Shown in pieces: positions 1 to 13,480 of a DNA stretch of 64,000 nucleotides (positions are counted from its first letter, which is position 1; the number at the start of each line of letters is the position of its first letter). A program made the position numbers and the translations under genes. Below the pieces are notes generated by a model that was not told where the DNA came from, searched no databases, and saw only the letters and a program-made list of their open reading frames with translations. Source of the stretch: Doris montereyensis (Eukaryota; Mollusca; Gastropoda; Nudibranchia; Dorididae); NCBI GenBank assembly GCA_037039925.1, contig JAXRKP010000683.1:46001-110000 (forward strand), read 5' to 3'.

Positions 1-1150
1 AGTCATTTCAACAAACTCACATTTTGACATCATTGTCGGAAAATTTTGAAACTATTTTAACGCCTTAATTTCAGATTTTCTCAAAATTGGAATTTGACTT
101 GAGATTCTGATTGTAAGAGACTCCATTTTAAGGCTACCAAACCTAAAGGAAAAAGAATTATGACAAATTAGCTGTACAGATTAGTTGAAATCATAAGTTA
201 CAGAAGGGCTCCAATTATTTGAAGTAATCATAGTCTATCTTGAGACAACAGACCTCCGTATTATGCTTTTCATTTCTTTTTTATAATGCATTGCGCAGAA
301 AATAAATATGGGATTGTAATATGAAACTGACAATTATACGCTTGTTGCTGAAAACATTCATAGGTATAGTTGCCTAGAATAAAATGATTTATAGCTGATT
401 TGTTCATGATCAAAGATGTTAATAAATTTTGTGGGTTGTTTTTAAGTCTGTGTTTGGATTTGGTTTGGTTTGTTTAGCACTGATGCCACATGGAAGAAAA
501 GAATGTTCTCTCGAAAAGTCAACAGAAGGAAGACATATTAAACTTTGAAAAGCAGGACATAATGAGTTACCACATATCATAGAAAAATTTCTGAATTTGG
601 TGTTTGTAGATTCAGCTTATTTGCAGGTTTTGATTGAACACATGTATGGAATCTTCATATAGAAAAACTTAGCAGAATATCTAGGAAATGAAAAGGGAAT
701 TAGTGAAATAAGTTATTTTAAATAGAATATTTCACTAAGGCTTTACATTAAATTTTCATAATTTTTATAAATAAATAAGTTCACTTATAAGGCATATCTC
801 TTTGTGTTTTATTTGTATAAGTTCTTTCTGGGAGTCTAACAACAATTGACAAAATCTGTTTTTATCTACACAAAAGTTTGTGCGTTGTAAGACATTCATA
901 CTTAGATACTAATAGAGCCTGTTTATCTTTCAATCATACAGTTATCAGTGCGAAATCAGATGAAACGGGTACGGTATAAATCTTACTTTTGAGTCATAGC
1001 ATTTGCCTTGAGTCAATCATTATTATTCTGCATTTTGATTGTGCAGCAATTAAATCTCTTTCTCAAAGTCATGCGTATTCTTCCAAATATTTTCTGTCTT
1101 TAGTATTTTATCTAACTTTCGCTTCACTTTTTGTATATCATTTCTTGACG
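1..1150. other. AT-rich non-coding DNA
   Basis: No exon, RNA gene or clear repeat can be supported here. It is AT-rich sequence with only short stop-bounded frames, probably intron or flank of the plus-strand gene whose first visible exon is at 8016. Confidence 0.5.
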
Positions 1151-1151
1151 C

Positions 1152-1462
1152 TGTATCGGCATTACTTATTTAGATCATCTGCTGCATTACTTATTTAGAT
1201 CTCTATTTATTTACATTATCTCTTTTCTATTTTCCTCTGCATCGGCATTACTTATTTAGATCATCTGCTATTTTTTCTCTATTTATTTGCATTATCTCTT
1301 TTCTATTTTCCTCTGTATCGGCATTACTTATTTAGATCATCTGCTGTTTTTTCTCTATTTATTTACATTATCTCTTTCCATCTTTCTTTGTATCGGCATT
1401 ACTTATTTAGATCATCTGCTATTTTTTCTCTATTTATTTACATTCTCTCTTCTCTATTCTCC
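1152..1462. repeat. Minisatellite, unit about 75-85 bp, about 4 copies
   Basis: The phrase ATCGGCATTACTTATTTAGA recurs near 1155, 1241, 1318 and 1392, each time followed by a T-rich CTCTATTTATTT stretch. The first spacing is shortened. The short open frames over this array arise from the repeat. Confidence 0.85.
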
Positions 1463-3995
1463 TTTCAATTTATGGTCAGCTTAGTCTTTCCATAAATGAA
1501 ATTTGTTTTTCCCTTGAGTCAGTTCTCTTATTTCCCAAACAATTTTGTTTCCTCTGTCTCCTTTGCTTATCTTGCTAGTAATAGTGTGCTGTATACACAT
1601 CAAAGCATACTACTAGAATTAAACGCTTCCCATTTGATAAGTGCCTTGTACTCATAACATCATAAAATCAAGAGGTAAAAACAGGAAAATCAAAGAAGGA
1701 TTTTTTTCCTTCCTGCAATTCTGTCTCTGCTTTATCATTTCAAGCCACATATACGTGTGCATAAAAAGAGTAAAGATCATTTTTGACTTAAAGGGAATAA
1801 CATCTTCATAAAGTTTCTCTTGCTTCAGATAATTGAAGTGTCAGAAAATGCATGATTATGAAAGAGAAAAAAGCCTCAAATCCTATAACCATAATGCAAT
1901 TTTGGTAATTCTATTGTGTATGTATTGTGACATAACATATTATCTTTTCTATTTATATTCTTCTCATTGTTGCATTTCTCATTAACATTATCTGCAAATT
2001 TTATTCAACTGTAGGATTTTTCTCCAATATCACCTATCTTCAAATTTTAATTTCTGCATTTTGGAGTTCTATTTGCTTCTTTGTACGAAAATGATATATG
2101 GCAACACTTCACTTTCTAGATTTTTTTGCATTAACATATAAGCTTTTTAATTAGATGTCCGAAAAACTGCTTCAATTTACTGCTTCAAACAGTTTCTTCA
2201 CTTCACAAATTCTGACATTTTTTCAAGAAAGACGGCTGATGAATCCCGACTGAGAGAAAATGAAAAGAGATGGGGGAAGAAGGGGACGAGGGACATATCC
2301 AATTTACTTTATTTTCTTATATTTCTTCATAAACTGTTATTACAACAATCCTTTCTTTTTTAAACATCAAAAAACCTTCAAATGCGTTCGTCTGCAGTCA
2401 TACGTTAAACAGACATGCTGTGATCAATCTCTTTCTCAACTTGTCAAGGGATTTAATTATTACATTGATTATTCAAAAGTATTTTTTGAACCCGTATCAT
2501 GAAGTATCAAAGAGTCTGGTCGAATATGTCAACAGCAGACATTTTGTTTCATCCCATGGACAACTGGAGTACTTTCCCATTGAAATTGAGATTCATATTA
2601 TAATGACGCAAAGAATCATAAAAGTTAAAAAATGTATGTATGGCTATCATCAAATGCTTCAGTATTTATCATAGATCTGATTCCGATGTCACCGACGATA
2701 ACCCTAAGGGGCAAACCGTCCATGTCTGCAATTAGTGCAATGCTCAAAGTAGAATCGAATCGTTCGTTGCAAACTAAACATGAACTTGCCATTAGGACTA
2801 ACGCACACCATTGTCAAAAAGAATTTCATCTTTTGAAAACTTCAAGATAGAAAGGGTGATAAATCAGCTGAGAAGTCTAAACATCCATTGAAAGATGATC
2901 TGCTTAAACAAACTTCTGAACTTATGAACACAGTATAGTTTAAACAATTAAGAGGATTCAGGCCAAGGGAGATGTGGGAAATATGGAAACACATTATCTC
3001 ATGTCTTCCATAGAACAGAATAGTCAACTGTATGTCTAATAACAAAAATAATAACAATTGTAAGTTTCTTTGAGCACCAGAATGTAGCACATTCAAGTTT
3101 GTTAAAACACCAAATGTGAAGAAGGAAAACACTAGAACAACCTTTGCCTGGACATTGTAACATGCCATCAAAATCTGCTCAATTCACAAATACAAGAAAT
3201 AACGAATTGTTCCTTGTTTATGCTCGTGTAATCAAAATGATGGAAGGTAGGGATCATGGTGGTTATTCTGTTCACTAGTTCTTTTTTATTATTTGAAAAA
3301 CAATTAAATGACTGAATTTTTAGCCGAAAGTAAATCAGCTTATTTATAGTTAACTTTGAACAGGTTTTTTTTTGTCAGTATGCTAATCCAGAGTTAATAT
3401 ATATATATACATTTGCAATAATTGAATGTGAATGGAGATTTCCTATCAGCTCAATGTAAGTGACCTTATTAGCCCTTAGAAATCACACTACTAAACAGAG
3501 ATACACCCAAGAAAAGTCAAGTTTGTTCTTAGTTTACATGGCCACTGAGCTATATTTTTGGTATGACAAACATATTTTTTCATTCTGATAACAGTTATAG
3601 AACCCCGCTTTGCCTTATAAAGACATACATTGACTTGTTATTCCTTTTCATCAATTTAATTTGATTATTACAACACAAATGTAACTTACAAGAAATATGT
3701 TTGATTGATTCCTTATTTGTCTCAAAACTAATGAAAGGTAGAACTTAATCAAAAACGGATAGTAAAGGATTTCAAGAAAATGTGTTTTCTTTATAAATTG
3801 TAAGTGAAAGTCATAGGGATGATATGACCATGAAATTTGAATGAAATGGAATTTTTTCGTCACGTCATATTATTTCTATCTAAATCTATCTGCATTAAGA
3901 CAACAGCTACTTTCATGCCTCATTGCAATGGATTTGGAATAGTAATAACATTGTTTGAGCAAAACATTTATTTTCTTAAAGTTTCGGTTTTCTTT
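1463..3995. other. Non-coding, nothing distinctive
   Basis: No frame here combines coding-like composition with splice signals. Short open frames near 2260-2850 and 2842-3171 lack recognisable protein character and are treated as chance. Confidence 0.5.
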
Positions 3996-3999
3996 TAGA

Positions 4000-4455
4000 A
4001 GACAAACCTTAGTTTGATGATTGCCATACACATTTGGGAAAGTGCTCATCCTTTACAAGACAAACTTCTAGTTTGATGATTGCCATACACATTTGGGAAA
4101 GTGCTCATCCTTTACAAGACAAACTCTAGTTTGATGATTGCCATACACATTTGGGAAAGTGCTCATCCTTTTACAAGACAAACTCTAGTTTGATGATTGC
4201 CATACACATTTGGGAAAGTGCTCATCCTTTAGGGAAAGTGCTCATCCTTTACAAGACAAACTTTAGTTTGATGATTGCCGTATACATTTGGGAAAGTGCT
4301 CATCCTTTACAAGACAAACTCTAGTTTGATGATTGCCGTACACATTTGGGAAAGTGCTCATCCTTTACAAGACAAACTTTAGTTTGATGATTGCCATACA
4401 CATTTGGTAGTTTGATGATTGCCATACAAATTTGGGAAAGTGCTCATCCTTTTTT
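4000..4455. repeat. Minisatellite, unit about 58 bp, about 8 copies
   Basis: TAGTTTGATGATTGCC followed by CACATTTGGGAAAGTGCTC recurs about every 58 bp. One unit has an internal 20-bp duplication near 4220-4240 and one is truncated near 4405. Variants at single bases (CCATACA or CCGTACA) show that copies diverged. Confidence 0.9.
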
Positions 4456-4794
4456 TAAGGACCTTTACCTCGCACCTATTTTGTTTGATTGTTTTTTTCA
4501 ATCAATGTACTATTTGTTCTCAGTGAGTTTGGCACCTAAAGATTCTTCTTCATTTTTCTTCCAACAAAGTTTGTTCCACCCATTATGTTTGCTTTTAATT
4601 TCATACCATTAACTTTGAAGCACTTTATTAGTTTAATGAAAGTTTCCATAAGACAAAGACAACTTGTTCTTTTTTGTCTTTTTTCTGTGTATTTGTATTA
4701 ATTTTGTCTCACCACCGTTCATACAAAATGTTCCGATCTCTCAAATGTCCTCATTCATACGCAGGGTGGTCAATTTAAGTCATCAAATCTTTGG

Positions 4795-5130
4795 TAATTG
4801 TTGTGTTGTAGCAAAACCGAAGGGTTGTGAGCTTGTAATCACGACAATACTGGTTCAAACCCTCATGGCTGGCACAGGTTCCCAATCTTGTACTCTTAGG
4901 AAAGCTATTTCCCTCTACTTTCCTCCCTTGGCTAAAGTTTGAAAGAGTATGCAGCTATCTTGTCAGAGTGTTAGTATGAAGTGCCTAACAGTCTGCTGTA
5001 CTGTATGCTCCCCAGGAATTGAGAAAAAATTTAACTAAAATGGCCTGCTGAGGGATACATGATGTACAGTCAGTGAGCTTGCACTTGTGTGGGGATACAG
5101 CCTATAAATCCATATTTATCTCTACCTTTA
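4795..5130 (+). repeat. SINE family A, near-full copy (tRNA-derived)
   Basis: The head has a tRNA-like B box, CTGGTTCAAACCC, after GTGAGCTTGTAATCACGAC. The body ends with GATGTACAGTCAGTGAGC and a GGGGATACAG motif. The same order of motifs recurs at 59293-59655 on this strand and at 50962-51222 reversed, so this is a dispersed family. It is not a tRNA gene because no cloverleaf closes. Confidence 0.8.
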
Positions 5131-5312
5131 ATTCAGGATTTTCTGAACATCACATGCATTCTTGAGCATCTGTTTCTCCTTTTTTGTCTTATCATAAAAT
5201 TTCTTTGGAAACTGAAGATTTCAAAATACACACAACCAATCTCTTTGTTCAGCTTGTTCTTTTAATGGCTGGCCTACCAGTTCGACACTAAGGATACATT
5301 GTAAATGGTTCT

Positions 5313-5562
5313 ATCCTTTACCTAACTCAAAAGTTCCCATCTTTACCTAACTCAAAAGTTCCCATCTTTACCTAACTCAAAAGTTTCCATCTTTGACTTG
5401 ACCTAACTCAAAACTTCCCATCTTTACCTAACTCAAAAGTTCCCATCTTTACCTAACTCAAAAGTTCCCATCTTTTTACCTAACTCAAAAGTTCCCATCT
5501 TTACCTAACTCAAAAGTTCCCATCTTTACCTAACTCAAAAGTTCCCATCTTTGCCTCACTCG
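5313..5562. repeat. Minisatellite, unit about 25 bp, about 10 copies
   Basis: CCTAACTCAAAAGTTCCCAT recurs about every 25 bp with a few single-base changes and one interruption near 5392-5402. Confidence 0.92.
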
Positions 5563-8015
5563 AAAGAGTATTCTTTCATGAGTTCAGAATTCGTTTGCTG
5601 TTGAAGGGGAAAGCTAATAAAATGAGGAGTTTTTGCTTGATTCTAAAGGAGTATAGTAGTAGCGGAATAGTCTTGCAGTCTCTAAAGATGCTTGCCCTTT
5701 AGTGTGTCTTCTGGTGTAAGGACTATAGCAGGCCAATATCTGGATCTTCATTCTATTCATGGTATATAAATAAATGATACCTGAATTTATGCTTACAGTA
5801 TGTTTCTTGTTTGTGACTAGACCGTCTTCTCTCCTTTTCAAATCTATTTCAGAATATTACATTTTATTTTATTTTATTTTCACGTTCAAAAACAACACAT
5901 GACTCATTTGATTTTTTAGTTGCCATTAGTAGCCTACCATTATTTTTTTTTTGTTTTCATTTGCATCAAAGATGTCCGTAGCATCATACAAGTCAACAAC
6001 AGAAGTCTTTTCTCTCACCTGTATGTAATGCAGGCATAACAAATTCTTAATAATCCGGATTCTTCAATTTTGACATCGGTTTTAGTTTGTTCTTTTTTAA
6101 TTTGTTTGGGGTTTTTTTTTATTCAGTTCTGGTTTTACTCACTCTTGGGTTACTTTTATCTTTCAACTTATGAACAAAACGTTAAATTCATTTTAATTGC
6201 TTATGACTAAATACAGAAAATACTCCAAAATGCATATTATGTAGAATATTCTTCTTCTGTTTCACAATTTTATTTTATTTTATTTTTTAATGCATGACCT
6301 TACTATACACTATTAACAAATCTTTGTTTCTGCCAGGCATGAATTGAATGTATTCTTGTATTTATTTCTGCATGCTCGTTTTAATTTTGTTAGTTTCTTT
6401 AATTCAATCTGTTTTATTTATTATGTATGTAACTTATTTCATATATAGATATTCTAGTATTTTATGTGATTTTTAATTATTTACTTTTTCTTTCCATTAG
6501 ATATGCATGGTATTTGCATTTTGCATCACTTGTTATCTAGCCCTACTCTGTACTCTATGGAAATGGATGTAATCTTTTAAACAGTGTTATGAGTAATTAT
6601 TTCAAATGAGATCTTTGCAAATTTTCTGTCGTTTATATCTTGTAACTTTGGAGATTACTGATAAAAACTAAAATCATTGTTTTTATTATTGTTGGAGGAT
6701 GATACGTTTTGCTGCTGAATTTTGTTGAAATTATTTTTTTGGGGGGGGTTGTCTTTTTCTTTTTTGATGGGGTACTTGTCACTCCTTTGGGATTTAAACT
6801 AAGTGCAAAACAATTTTGTAATGATATTTTTCAATCAAAGCATTTGTTTCTCAGTACAATTTTTTTATAAATTAAACAAGAAAGGCAAAGATAGTATAAT
6901 TTTGCATACATTAAAAGAAATCGATATTTAGCTTTGTTTTTTTTTGTTTTTTTGTTTCAAAACACATTTGTACATCTTTGTATTTTATTTTTTATCTTAT
7001 TATCTAATTGTAAAAAAATTTTACATGTCTATTTTCCTGAACAGAGATAAATGCTTTGAAATCTCGCTAAACTTTTTAATTTACTAAAATAGACAAAAAT
7101 AACCCACCCGATTTAAGTTTTTTTTTTATTTCAAAACATTTTAAATACTGTTTCTCTGAAGTGTGCACAATGGACTTATATTCTAATTTCTTATGTAAAA
7201 CCCAAAGACATTACTTCATTAATATTTCTGTCTTTTTCTGAAATTCTCATGCCTTTCTTTTTCAATATATAAATACCTTTATTCTCTTCATCTATCCAGA
7301 AACGGTCTCTATATCATTCTTCTATTATTTTGTCTCTTTTTCTCCTCTTTTGAAATTTTAAATATTTACAGTTAGTTAAACCCTTTAACTACCTTCTTTA
7401 ACACTGATTTCACTTTTTCAGTTTTTTCAGTTGTAATCAAGTGATCCTTAAACTATTTTTGATTTTTGCACAAGTAGGTTGCACTCGCTACATCACTAGT
7501 CACGTGAAGGAATCACCACACAGTGTGCTCACTGGTTTTGTTGGGTTTTTGTTTTTGTTCAAACTTTGACTGGGATGAAGCAAATAGAGACGGGACACGC
7601 CATTGGCTGTGACATAGACCATGAGTCTGAAACATTTGTGTCAAGGATCTCCCTTGACTAACCTTGAAAGAGAATTTAAATGGTAGAAGGTCTCTCTCAG
7701 AATTATTATATGATGATGTCTTCTCCTAAATAGTATGACAGAAGACGAGTAGGTCACCAATGGAAATGTTAACAAATTTTATAGCAATTAAGTCTCACAA
7801 AAGGTAACTTTACTGAATTTACATTTGTTTTAAATGGCTGGCTTAAATTTTAAGAATAAAATGTTGTACAATACTATTCTGCTTTTTCCATGTGTAATTG
7901 CCTTCACAGTGTCTTACATTCTACCTTAGACGCTCAAATTCTTGATTCTTACAATAATTATTCTGACATATTACTTATACGAGTTTAACAAATCATTGAT
8001 TCATCTGCATTCCAG
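5563..8015. other. Intron or upstream region, non-coding
   Basis: AT-rich sequence with many T runs. No exon is supported. It ends in the polypyrimidine-containing acceptor TCATCTGCATTCCAG just before 8016, so at least its 3' end is intron and an earlier exon must lie further left. Confidence 0.55.
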
Positions 8016-10121
8016 GATTTTATGGAACGCCAGGCCATCGAACTGGAAAGGGAAATGTTAAGAGAAGAACGTGCTTCGCAAAAGCAGCCCTGCATGCCGC
8101 AAACAACTCCAGTCAGCAAGGTTTGAACCAGCAGCATGCAACGTCTGGTCCTCAACCTGATGCTCATACCACCGCCAACGCCACCGCCAGTTTATCAGTT
8201 CCTGGAAGTGAGCCTTCCTCTTCCAGCCACTTTGCCTTTCGAAGAAGTTCTTCCTTGAAACTGTCAAGGAGAAGAGCTAAATCTGTCGGACCATCGCACA
8301 AACGAAAAAGTTCCTTTCAGCGCACAGGATCTGTGGACGCTCCCTCAGAAAAAGAGGATGTAAATACCGATAAAACTTTGGCATCCGGTTTAGCAAAGAC
8401 TAAAGAGGGAAGAAGTGCTCCAGCAATTACAGGGGATGAAACCGGCTTCCAAACATCTTTCAAGCATTTTTTGAAGAGAAAAGAGTCATTAGGGTCAAGT
8501 TCCCGCTTCCCCAAGCATTCCCCTGGAGATTCTAAGGAGGGTACTAAGGCGCAAATGCTGAAATCTGTCAACGTAGATGGTGACAGAAAGGACAGTCTTG
8601 AGAAAATAGCAGTTCCTGCTGAAAGGAATAACTTGCTGAAAGTTCCAGCAGCAACAAATTTCCTGATCATTCCCCAGGTGGAGTCTGGTAGTACAGAGCT
8701 TCTGTCCATTTCTAAGTCTGACAGTCCCTCAACATCTCCAGAGGAGCCATCATTGTCTGTTTCATCTCCTAAATCAAACACAATTCCTCGACCTGGGAGA
8801 TTGTTACTTAAGGAATGTTATCCGCCAAAGGAGGAAATTTCATCAACGTCTCATCCCTTATTGCCGCCTGTAATTCCTATACCGGTAACATCCGGGGCCA
8901 ATGGACCACTGACCAATGTAGAGGTACACTATGTTGATAGTTCAAATCCAAGTTCATCTATAGATCTTCTGGATAATCAGCATAGTGATTCTGCTTCCAA
9001 ACTGTCGCGGCTCCAGTTGCCAAACTCAGATAAGGAAGCGCTAAATGAAAACAGCCAAAGCTCAAGCTCATTTGGCCTTGAACTTCATGATCTGAGTGGG
9101 AGGGACGGAAAACTTGTTGATAATTCATTCATTGAAAATCAGTTGCAGACTGACATAAAAACCACAAATCTTTCATCTGTAGAAAACTCATCTCTTCCAT
9201 CGTTTAAAAATTCTTCCTCTTTTTCTTCCTCTCGAATGCCTCCATGCTGTCTAAAAAGCACATTGCACCTAATTGTGTGTTACCTCCCAATCATTTAACA
9301 GTGAATATGTGTTTTGATGAGGGTAGTCTACCTATGCAACTGGAAGAAAAGTCAAAAGTGTTGTGCACTGCCACTGAAAATCGTATTCTTCTTGGCGCGG
9401 AATGTTCTCTGTTGTGTTGTGATACTGCTTGTAAGGACTTTGTGCCTGATGATTCAAACAACCCTGACTGCCACGCAGCGGCTGCAGCTGATGTGGTGGA
9501 AGAAGTGGAGGATAGCATAGATAGCATGACTGAGCTTATTTCAGATTCGTTTAGGGAGGAAATACTCACGAAAACGGGCCTTAACAATAGGACAAACAGT
9601 AACAGCAGTCACATTTGTCGTGGAGCTACTCCTAAAGTAAGTCAGGAAAATTCCATTGCCAGTCCTGATGAAGACATTTGGCAAAGCCGGTCTTCATCCA
9701 GGAAAGGGAGTGGGAGCATCGCAAGCATTTCAAAAAGCTCAAGGTCAGGCTCAGGCAGAAAACCAGGCAACAGTAAAGTGAAATCCCCCACCTCTACAAA
9801 CTGGATGGTTTTGAAAACTCCTTTGGCTCGTATCGAAAGCTTCCATAGCGATGACTTTGACTGTCTGGCTGGAAGTGAACACTTAGACTGCGCCTCGTCT
9901 CCATCTGTTTCTCCTATGTCTGCGACCACACCAACAGTGCCCTGTTTTGCTTACAAACTTCACATGATGAAGAAGAAGCAAACCAAGTTAAAAAACAATA
10001 ATAACAGCATCAACAACAATGAAGACAGTTCTAAGCACACAAATAAAGAATACTCATGCAAAACAAATCGCAACAATGCAGATAAGAAACAGAACGTCTC
10101 AGGTGGATCACCTGCCAGCAG
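8016..10121 (+). CDS. Large internal exon of unrecognised Ser-rich protein gene
   Basis: A 2.1-kb exon bounded by an acceptor (CATTCCAG before 8016) and a strong donor (CAG|GTAATA at 10122). It opens with a charged, helix-like stretch (DFMERQAIELEREMLREER). It continues with serine- and proline-rich, probably disordered sequence holding a basic patch (SLKLSRRRAKS), then a Ser/Gly/Lys-rich region and the distinctive WMVLKTPLARIESFHSDDFD near 9805-9865, and ends Asn-rich. Three reading frames are used in turn: one to at most 8126, the next to 9298, and the third from after 9207 to the donor. Each change equals one missing base. I do not recognise the family. The composition resembles the regulatory tails of signalling or scaffold proteins, but that is inference. 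The frame changes may be sequencing errors or real lesions. Confidence 0.75.
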
Positions 10122-10156
10122 GTAATACCTTTGACACCTTTTCTGTTTTAGTTTTA

Positions 10157-10340
<184 letters not shown>

Positions 10341-11014
10341 AAAGACAGTTGATGTATACTCAGTAGTCAACTTTTCTGATTTGAGAACAAATGACACTAG
10401 ATAGTGTGTTTAGTTTTTTGTTTTCTATAAATCCTTCATTGTTTTTTTTTTCAATGCTATTTAATAATTGAATTGTACACAAATTTTGTTTAAAAAGATT
10501 AATTTGTGAGATATTGAAGACCTGCAGACCTTCATTCTGATACAGAATTCACATAAATATATTGGTCTTTTTTCCTTTGTTTCTGTATGTTATCTTTTTT
10601 TTTGGTTGGGGTGTTTTTTTTTTTGTTGTTTTTTTTGGGGGGGTGTGTGATTCTTGAAGATTGTTTTTACATTTGTCTGACTCTTCATCAGAAGAATAAA
10701 TAAAATAATGTCATATCATATTATGTTAAAAGGCTATAGTAGGACTGAAACCTTGAAATGCCTTTTAAACTATAACAAAAATGTTAAAAAGTGGGCAATA
10801 ATGAATTATAACAAAAAATTCCAGGTCGACTAGCTTTTATCAATTAAAATCTTTAATATATTAACTCAACTTGCATTTTAAGTATCAAGTTTAACATTAT
10901 TCCAGGTTTTGACAGTTCTATGTGTTAATGAGCTCTGTCTGATACTGGTCATACATCTGGTTACATATATATATTTTGTATTCATCACCTCTGGTAAACA
11001 AAACGTTTTGTTAT
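10341..11014. other. Intron, non-coding
   Basis: AT-rich intron sequence with poly-T and G/T-rich runs near 10605-10650. No exon is seen. Confidence 0.6.
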
Positions 11015-11400
11015 GAAAATAAAATAAGATAAGATAAGATAATTTTATTGATCTCTGATGAGAAAATTGACTTGGTCACATGAGCCAATTTTCCAAAGCT
11101 TCAAACAAATTTCTATTTAAACTTTAAAACACAACTAGAATAGATACACAAAGGGGAGTAAGTGAGGGGAATGGCAAATGGAAAAATCCACTCAATCGTA
11201 GACAGTTTGAACTGTCACGTTACAAATCAAATTCACATTCAGACGTTCCATCTAGATCTAATATAACATAGAAAAGTACACGTTTATGAATGTAATTTAA
11301 CATATGAGGAACATTGTCATCGTCTGTGCTCAGTTTGCAACAGTCTTATTACATCTGGAATAAATGCATTTTTGTATCTTTCTTTCTTTGTTCTTTTAGA
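11015..11400 (-). repeat. Dispersed element with GATAA-repeat terminus
   Basis: It starts with ATAAGATAAGATAAGATAAT followed by TTTATTGATCTC and runs to a GGAATAAATGCATTTTTGTA motif near 11360. A similar order (GATAA repeats, TTTATT, then a later Trp/Gly-poor AT body) occurs at 19950-20330 and in short form at 12580 and 12826. Simple-repeat ends of this kind are typical of non-LTR element 3' tails, here read on the minus strand. The exact class is unknown. Confidence 0.55.
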
Positions 11401-12327
11401 TAAAAATCCAAGTCATTAATATTGTGAATTATGTTTTAAAAGTTGAATAGTATATCCATGAAGTCTTGTTTATTTGAGACTTTGTAAAGCTAGAAATCTA
11501 AATCTGTACACACCGTTATCAGTTAATTATTATCATTATCAATCAATTTCCTATTGACAGAGTGGGACTATTTTTTTTTTTTAAACTTACTAGATCTACA
11601 CACTCATCCAAATGTTTTTTGATGCAAAGCAAAATAAACTCAATGCCTTCACTTCACTTTTTTTTCCCGAGGAAAATGAAAAAAAGATAATTTTTGTATT
11701 TCTTGTGATGGTTACTCTATTTCAGTCTCATGACATGAGTAACTTGTGTAAGAATGCCATCCATGTAAAGAAACCCAAAATTTATTAAAGTTGAAATGAT
11801 GTATTGTAATGTGCTGAGATTTTCAATTATCAAAAATATTTTCTTTGTAAGCAATTTAACATCCTTTGTAAGCAATTATAGCTTATATGTAATATTAAAT
11901 GGCTGTTGAACGTCTACAGTTTTAAACACATCTAGCCCAGACAATGGAAAGTTCTTTAGACTCAACAATACATTTTTTTTAATACTTTAATTAATTTTTT
12001 TTGGGCATAGAGATATTCTAAACAAATCTATAGAGTCTTTCTCTTTTAATTTTTTTACTCTGTAATTTTTCATACATTAAAACTCATGCTCTCCGTCTAC
12101 AGGAAACTAATCTGTGCAGAAAACTTATCTGAAATATCAAATCAAGACATTTTTCTTTCAAGTACAACTGAAAACTTTGCACTCTAGCATCTATTTGAAA
12201 ATTTTTTATGTTTAAATGATATTTTAAGTTCATTATAATATATATTTTTTAATAATTTAGTTCTACCATTTATGATTACTTGGTTAAAAAAGTTTTAATC
12301 ATCAATGATACTTAATTTTTCTTACAG
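11401..12327. other. Intron, non-coding
   Basis: AT-rich intron without supported features, ending in the acceptor TTTTTCTTACAG that defines the next exon. Confidence 0.65.
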
Positions 12328-12446
12328 GTTTGATACCACTGCAACTGATCCTTTACTGAGCTCAGGTAGTGAAACGGAACATCACGATGACATTCAGGAT
12401 CGGCTTGGAGCACCAGGCAAATCTAAGATTCATCCAATGGGAACAG
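12328..12446 (+). CDS. Internal exon of Ser-rich protein gene
   Basis: A 119-nt exon between TTTTTCTTACAG and the donor ACAG|GTTTGT. The incoming phase matches the previous exon exactly: two bases left at 10120-10121 plus the first G here make an Arg codon. The peptide then reads FDTTATDPLLSSGSETEHHD and so on, without a stop, ending near HPMGT. It is acidic and serine-containing like its neighbours. Phase continuity on both sides is the main evidence; no domain is recognised. Confidence 0.75.
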
Positions 12447-12579
12447 GTTTGTTTGACAAACGCAGTTGAAAACAAGAATTGAATTATTTTCAAAAGTTTT
12501 ATAAACATATATACTGAAGACTTTATGCTTTACTCTCAACAGCGCAATTTTTGTGTGTATGTTGTATGTGCATAAAAGA

Positions 12580-12615
12580 TTAGATAAATAAGATATATCT
12601 TTATTGTCGCAACAT
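12580..12615 (-). repeat. Short GATAA-anchored element tail
   Basis: AGATTAGATAAATAAGATAT is followed by ATCTTTATTGTCGCAACATA, a short version of the element tails at 11015 and 19950. Confidence 0.45.
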
Positions 12616-12821
12616 ACAGGCACATTTGTATGTTGTATTTGGAGAAGATAATGGGCATTTTGGATTTTATAATATATTTTCTTCTTTCTTTTGAGGAAGG
12701 GAGGGGATGAGCGAGAATGCTGCTTTCCATAAATACTCTTCTTGCTGGCATTTTCATGCATTTCTTTGAAATCAAGACATGCTATTGCTACCCTCTATGA
12801 TACACAGCTTTCAAAGCCTAG

Positions 12822-12895
12822 AGCCTTTAAGATAAGATAAGAAAGAAGATAGTCTTTATTAGTCCTTTTGGAAAATTTATCATTTCTATGTATTC
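12822..12895 (-). repeat. Short GATAA-anchored element tail
   Basis: TTAAGATAAGATAAGAAAGA is followed by AGTCTTTATTAGTCC, again resembling the terminus of the family at 11015. Confidence 0.5.
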
Positions 12896-13039
12896 TATTA
12901 TATTTCTATAAGCAAAACAAGTTAATGAAGATACCTTTCCAAGCAGTCAAATATGCTACATGGTTTGAAATCAAACACTGTATTCAATGAGAAACAAAAG
13001 AAACAAAGGCTTTGTCTTTAATGGTATCATAAGTATTCA

Positions 13040-13480
13040 CGGTATATAAATATTCAATAGGCTTTGTCTTGAGAAACAAATTACCGGTATATAAATATTC
13101 ATTAGGCTTTGTCTTGAGAAACGGTATATAAATATTCAATAGGCTTTTGTCTTGAGAAACAAATTACCGGTATATAAATATTCAATAGGCTTTGTCTTGA
13201 GAAACAAAATAAATTCAATAGGCTTTGTCTTGAGAAACAAATTACCGGTATATAAATTATATTCAACAGGTTTTGTCTTGAGAAACAAATTACCGGTATA
13301 TAAATTATATTCAACAGGCTTTGTCTTGAGAAACAAATTACCGGTATATAAATTATATTCAATAGGCTTTGTCTTGAGAAACAAATTACCGGTATATAAA
13401 TATTCAACAGGCTTTGTCTTGAGAAACAAATTACCGGTATATAAATATTCAATAGGCTTTGTCTTGAGAAACAAATTAGT
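13040..13480. repeat. Minisatellite, unit about 45-58 bp, about 9 copies
   Basis: GGCTTTGTCTTGAGAAACAA alternates with ATTACCGGTATATAAATATT. Units differ by a TTATA insertion in the middle copies and by two shortened units near 13115 and 13210. Long frames across it on both strands are repeat artefacts. Confidence 0.93.

Noticed and set aside
8317..8781. Antisense open frame of 154 codons
   Set aside because: It lies opposite the serine-rich exon, a common shadow of Ser/Lys codons, and lacks splice or family support.
9202..9258. A 57-bp intron explaining the frame change near 9250 in the Ser-rich exon
   Set aside because: Possible GT and AG ends exist, but 57 is a multiple of three and would not change the frame.
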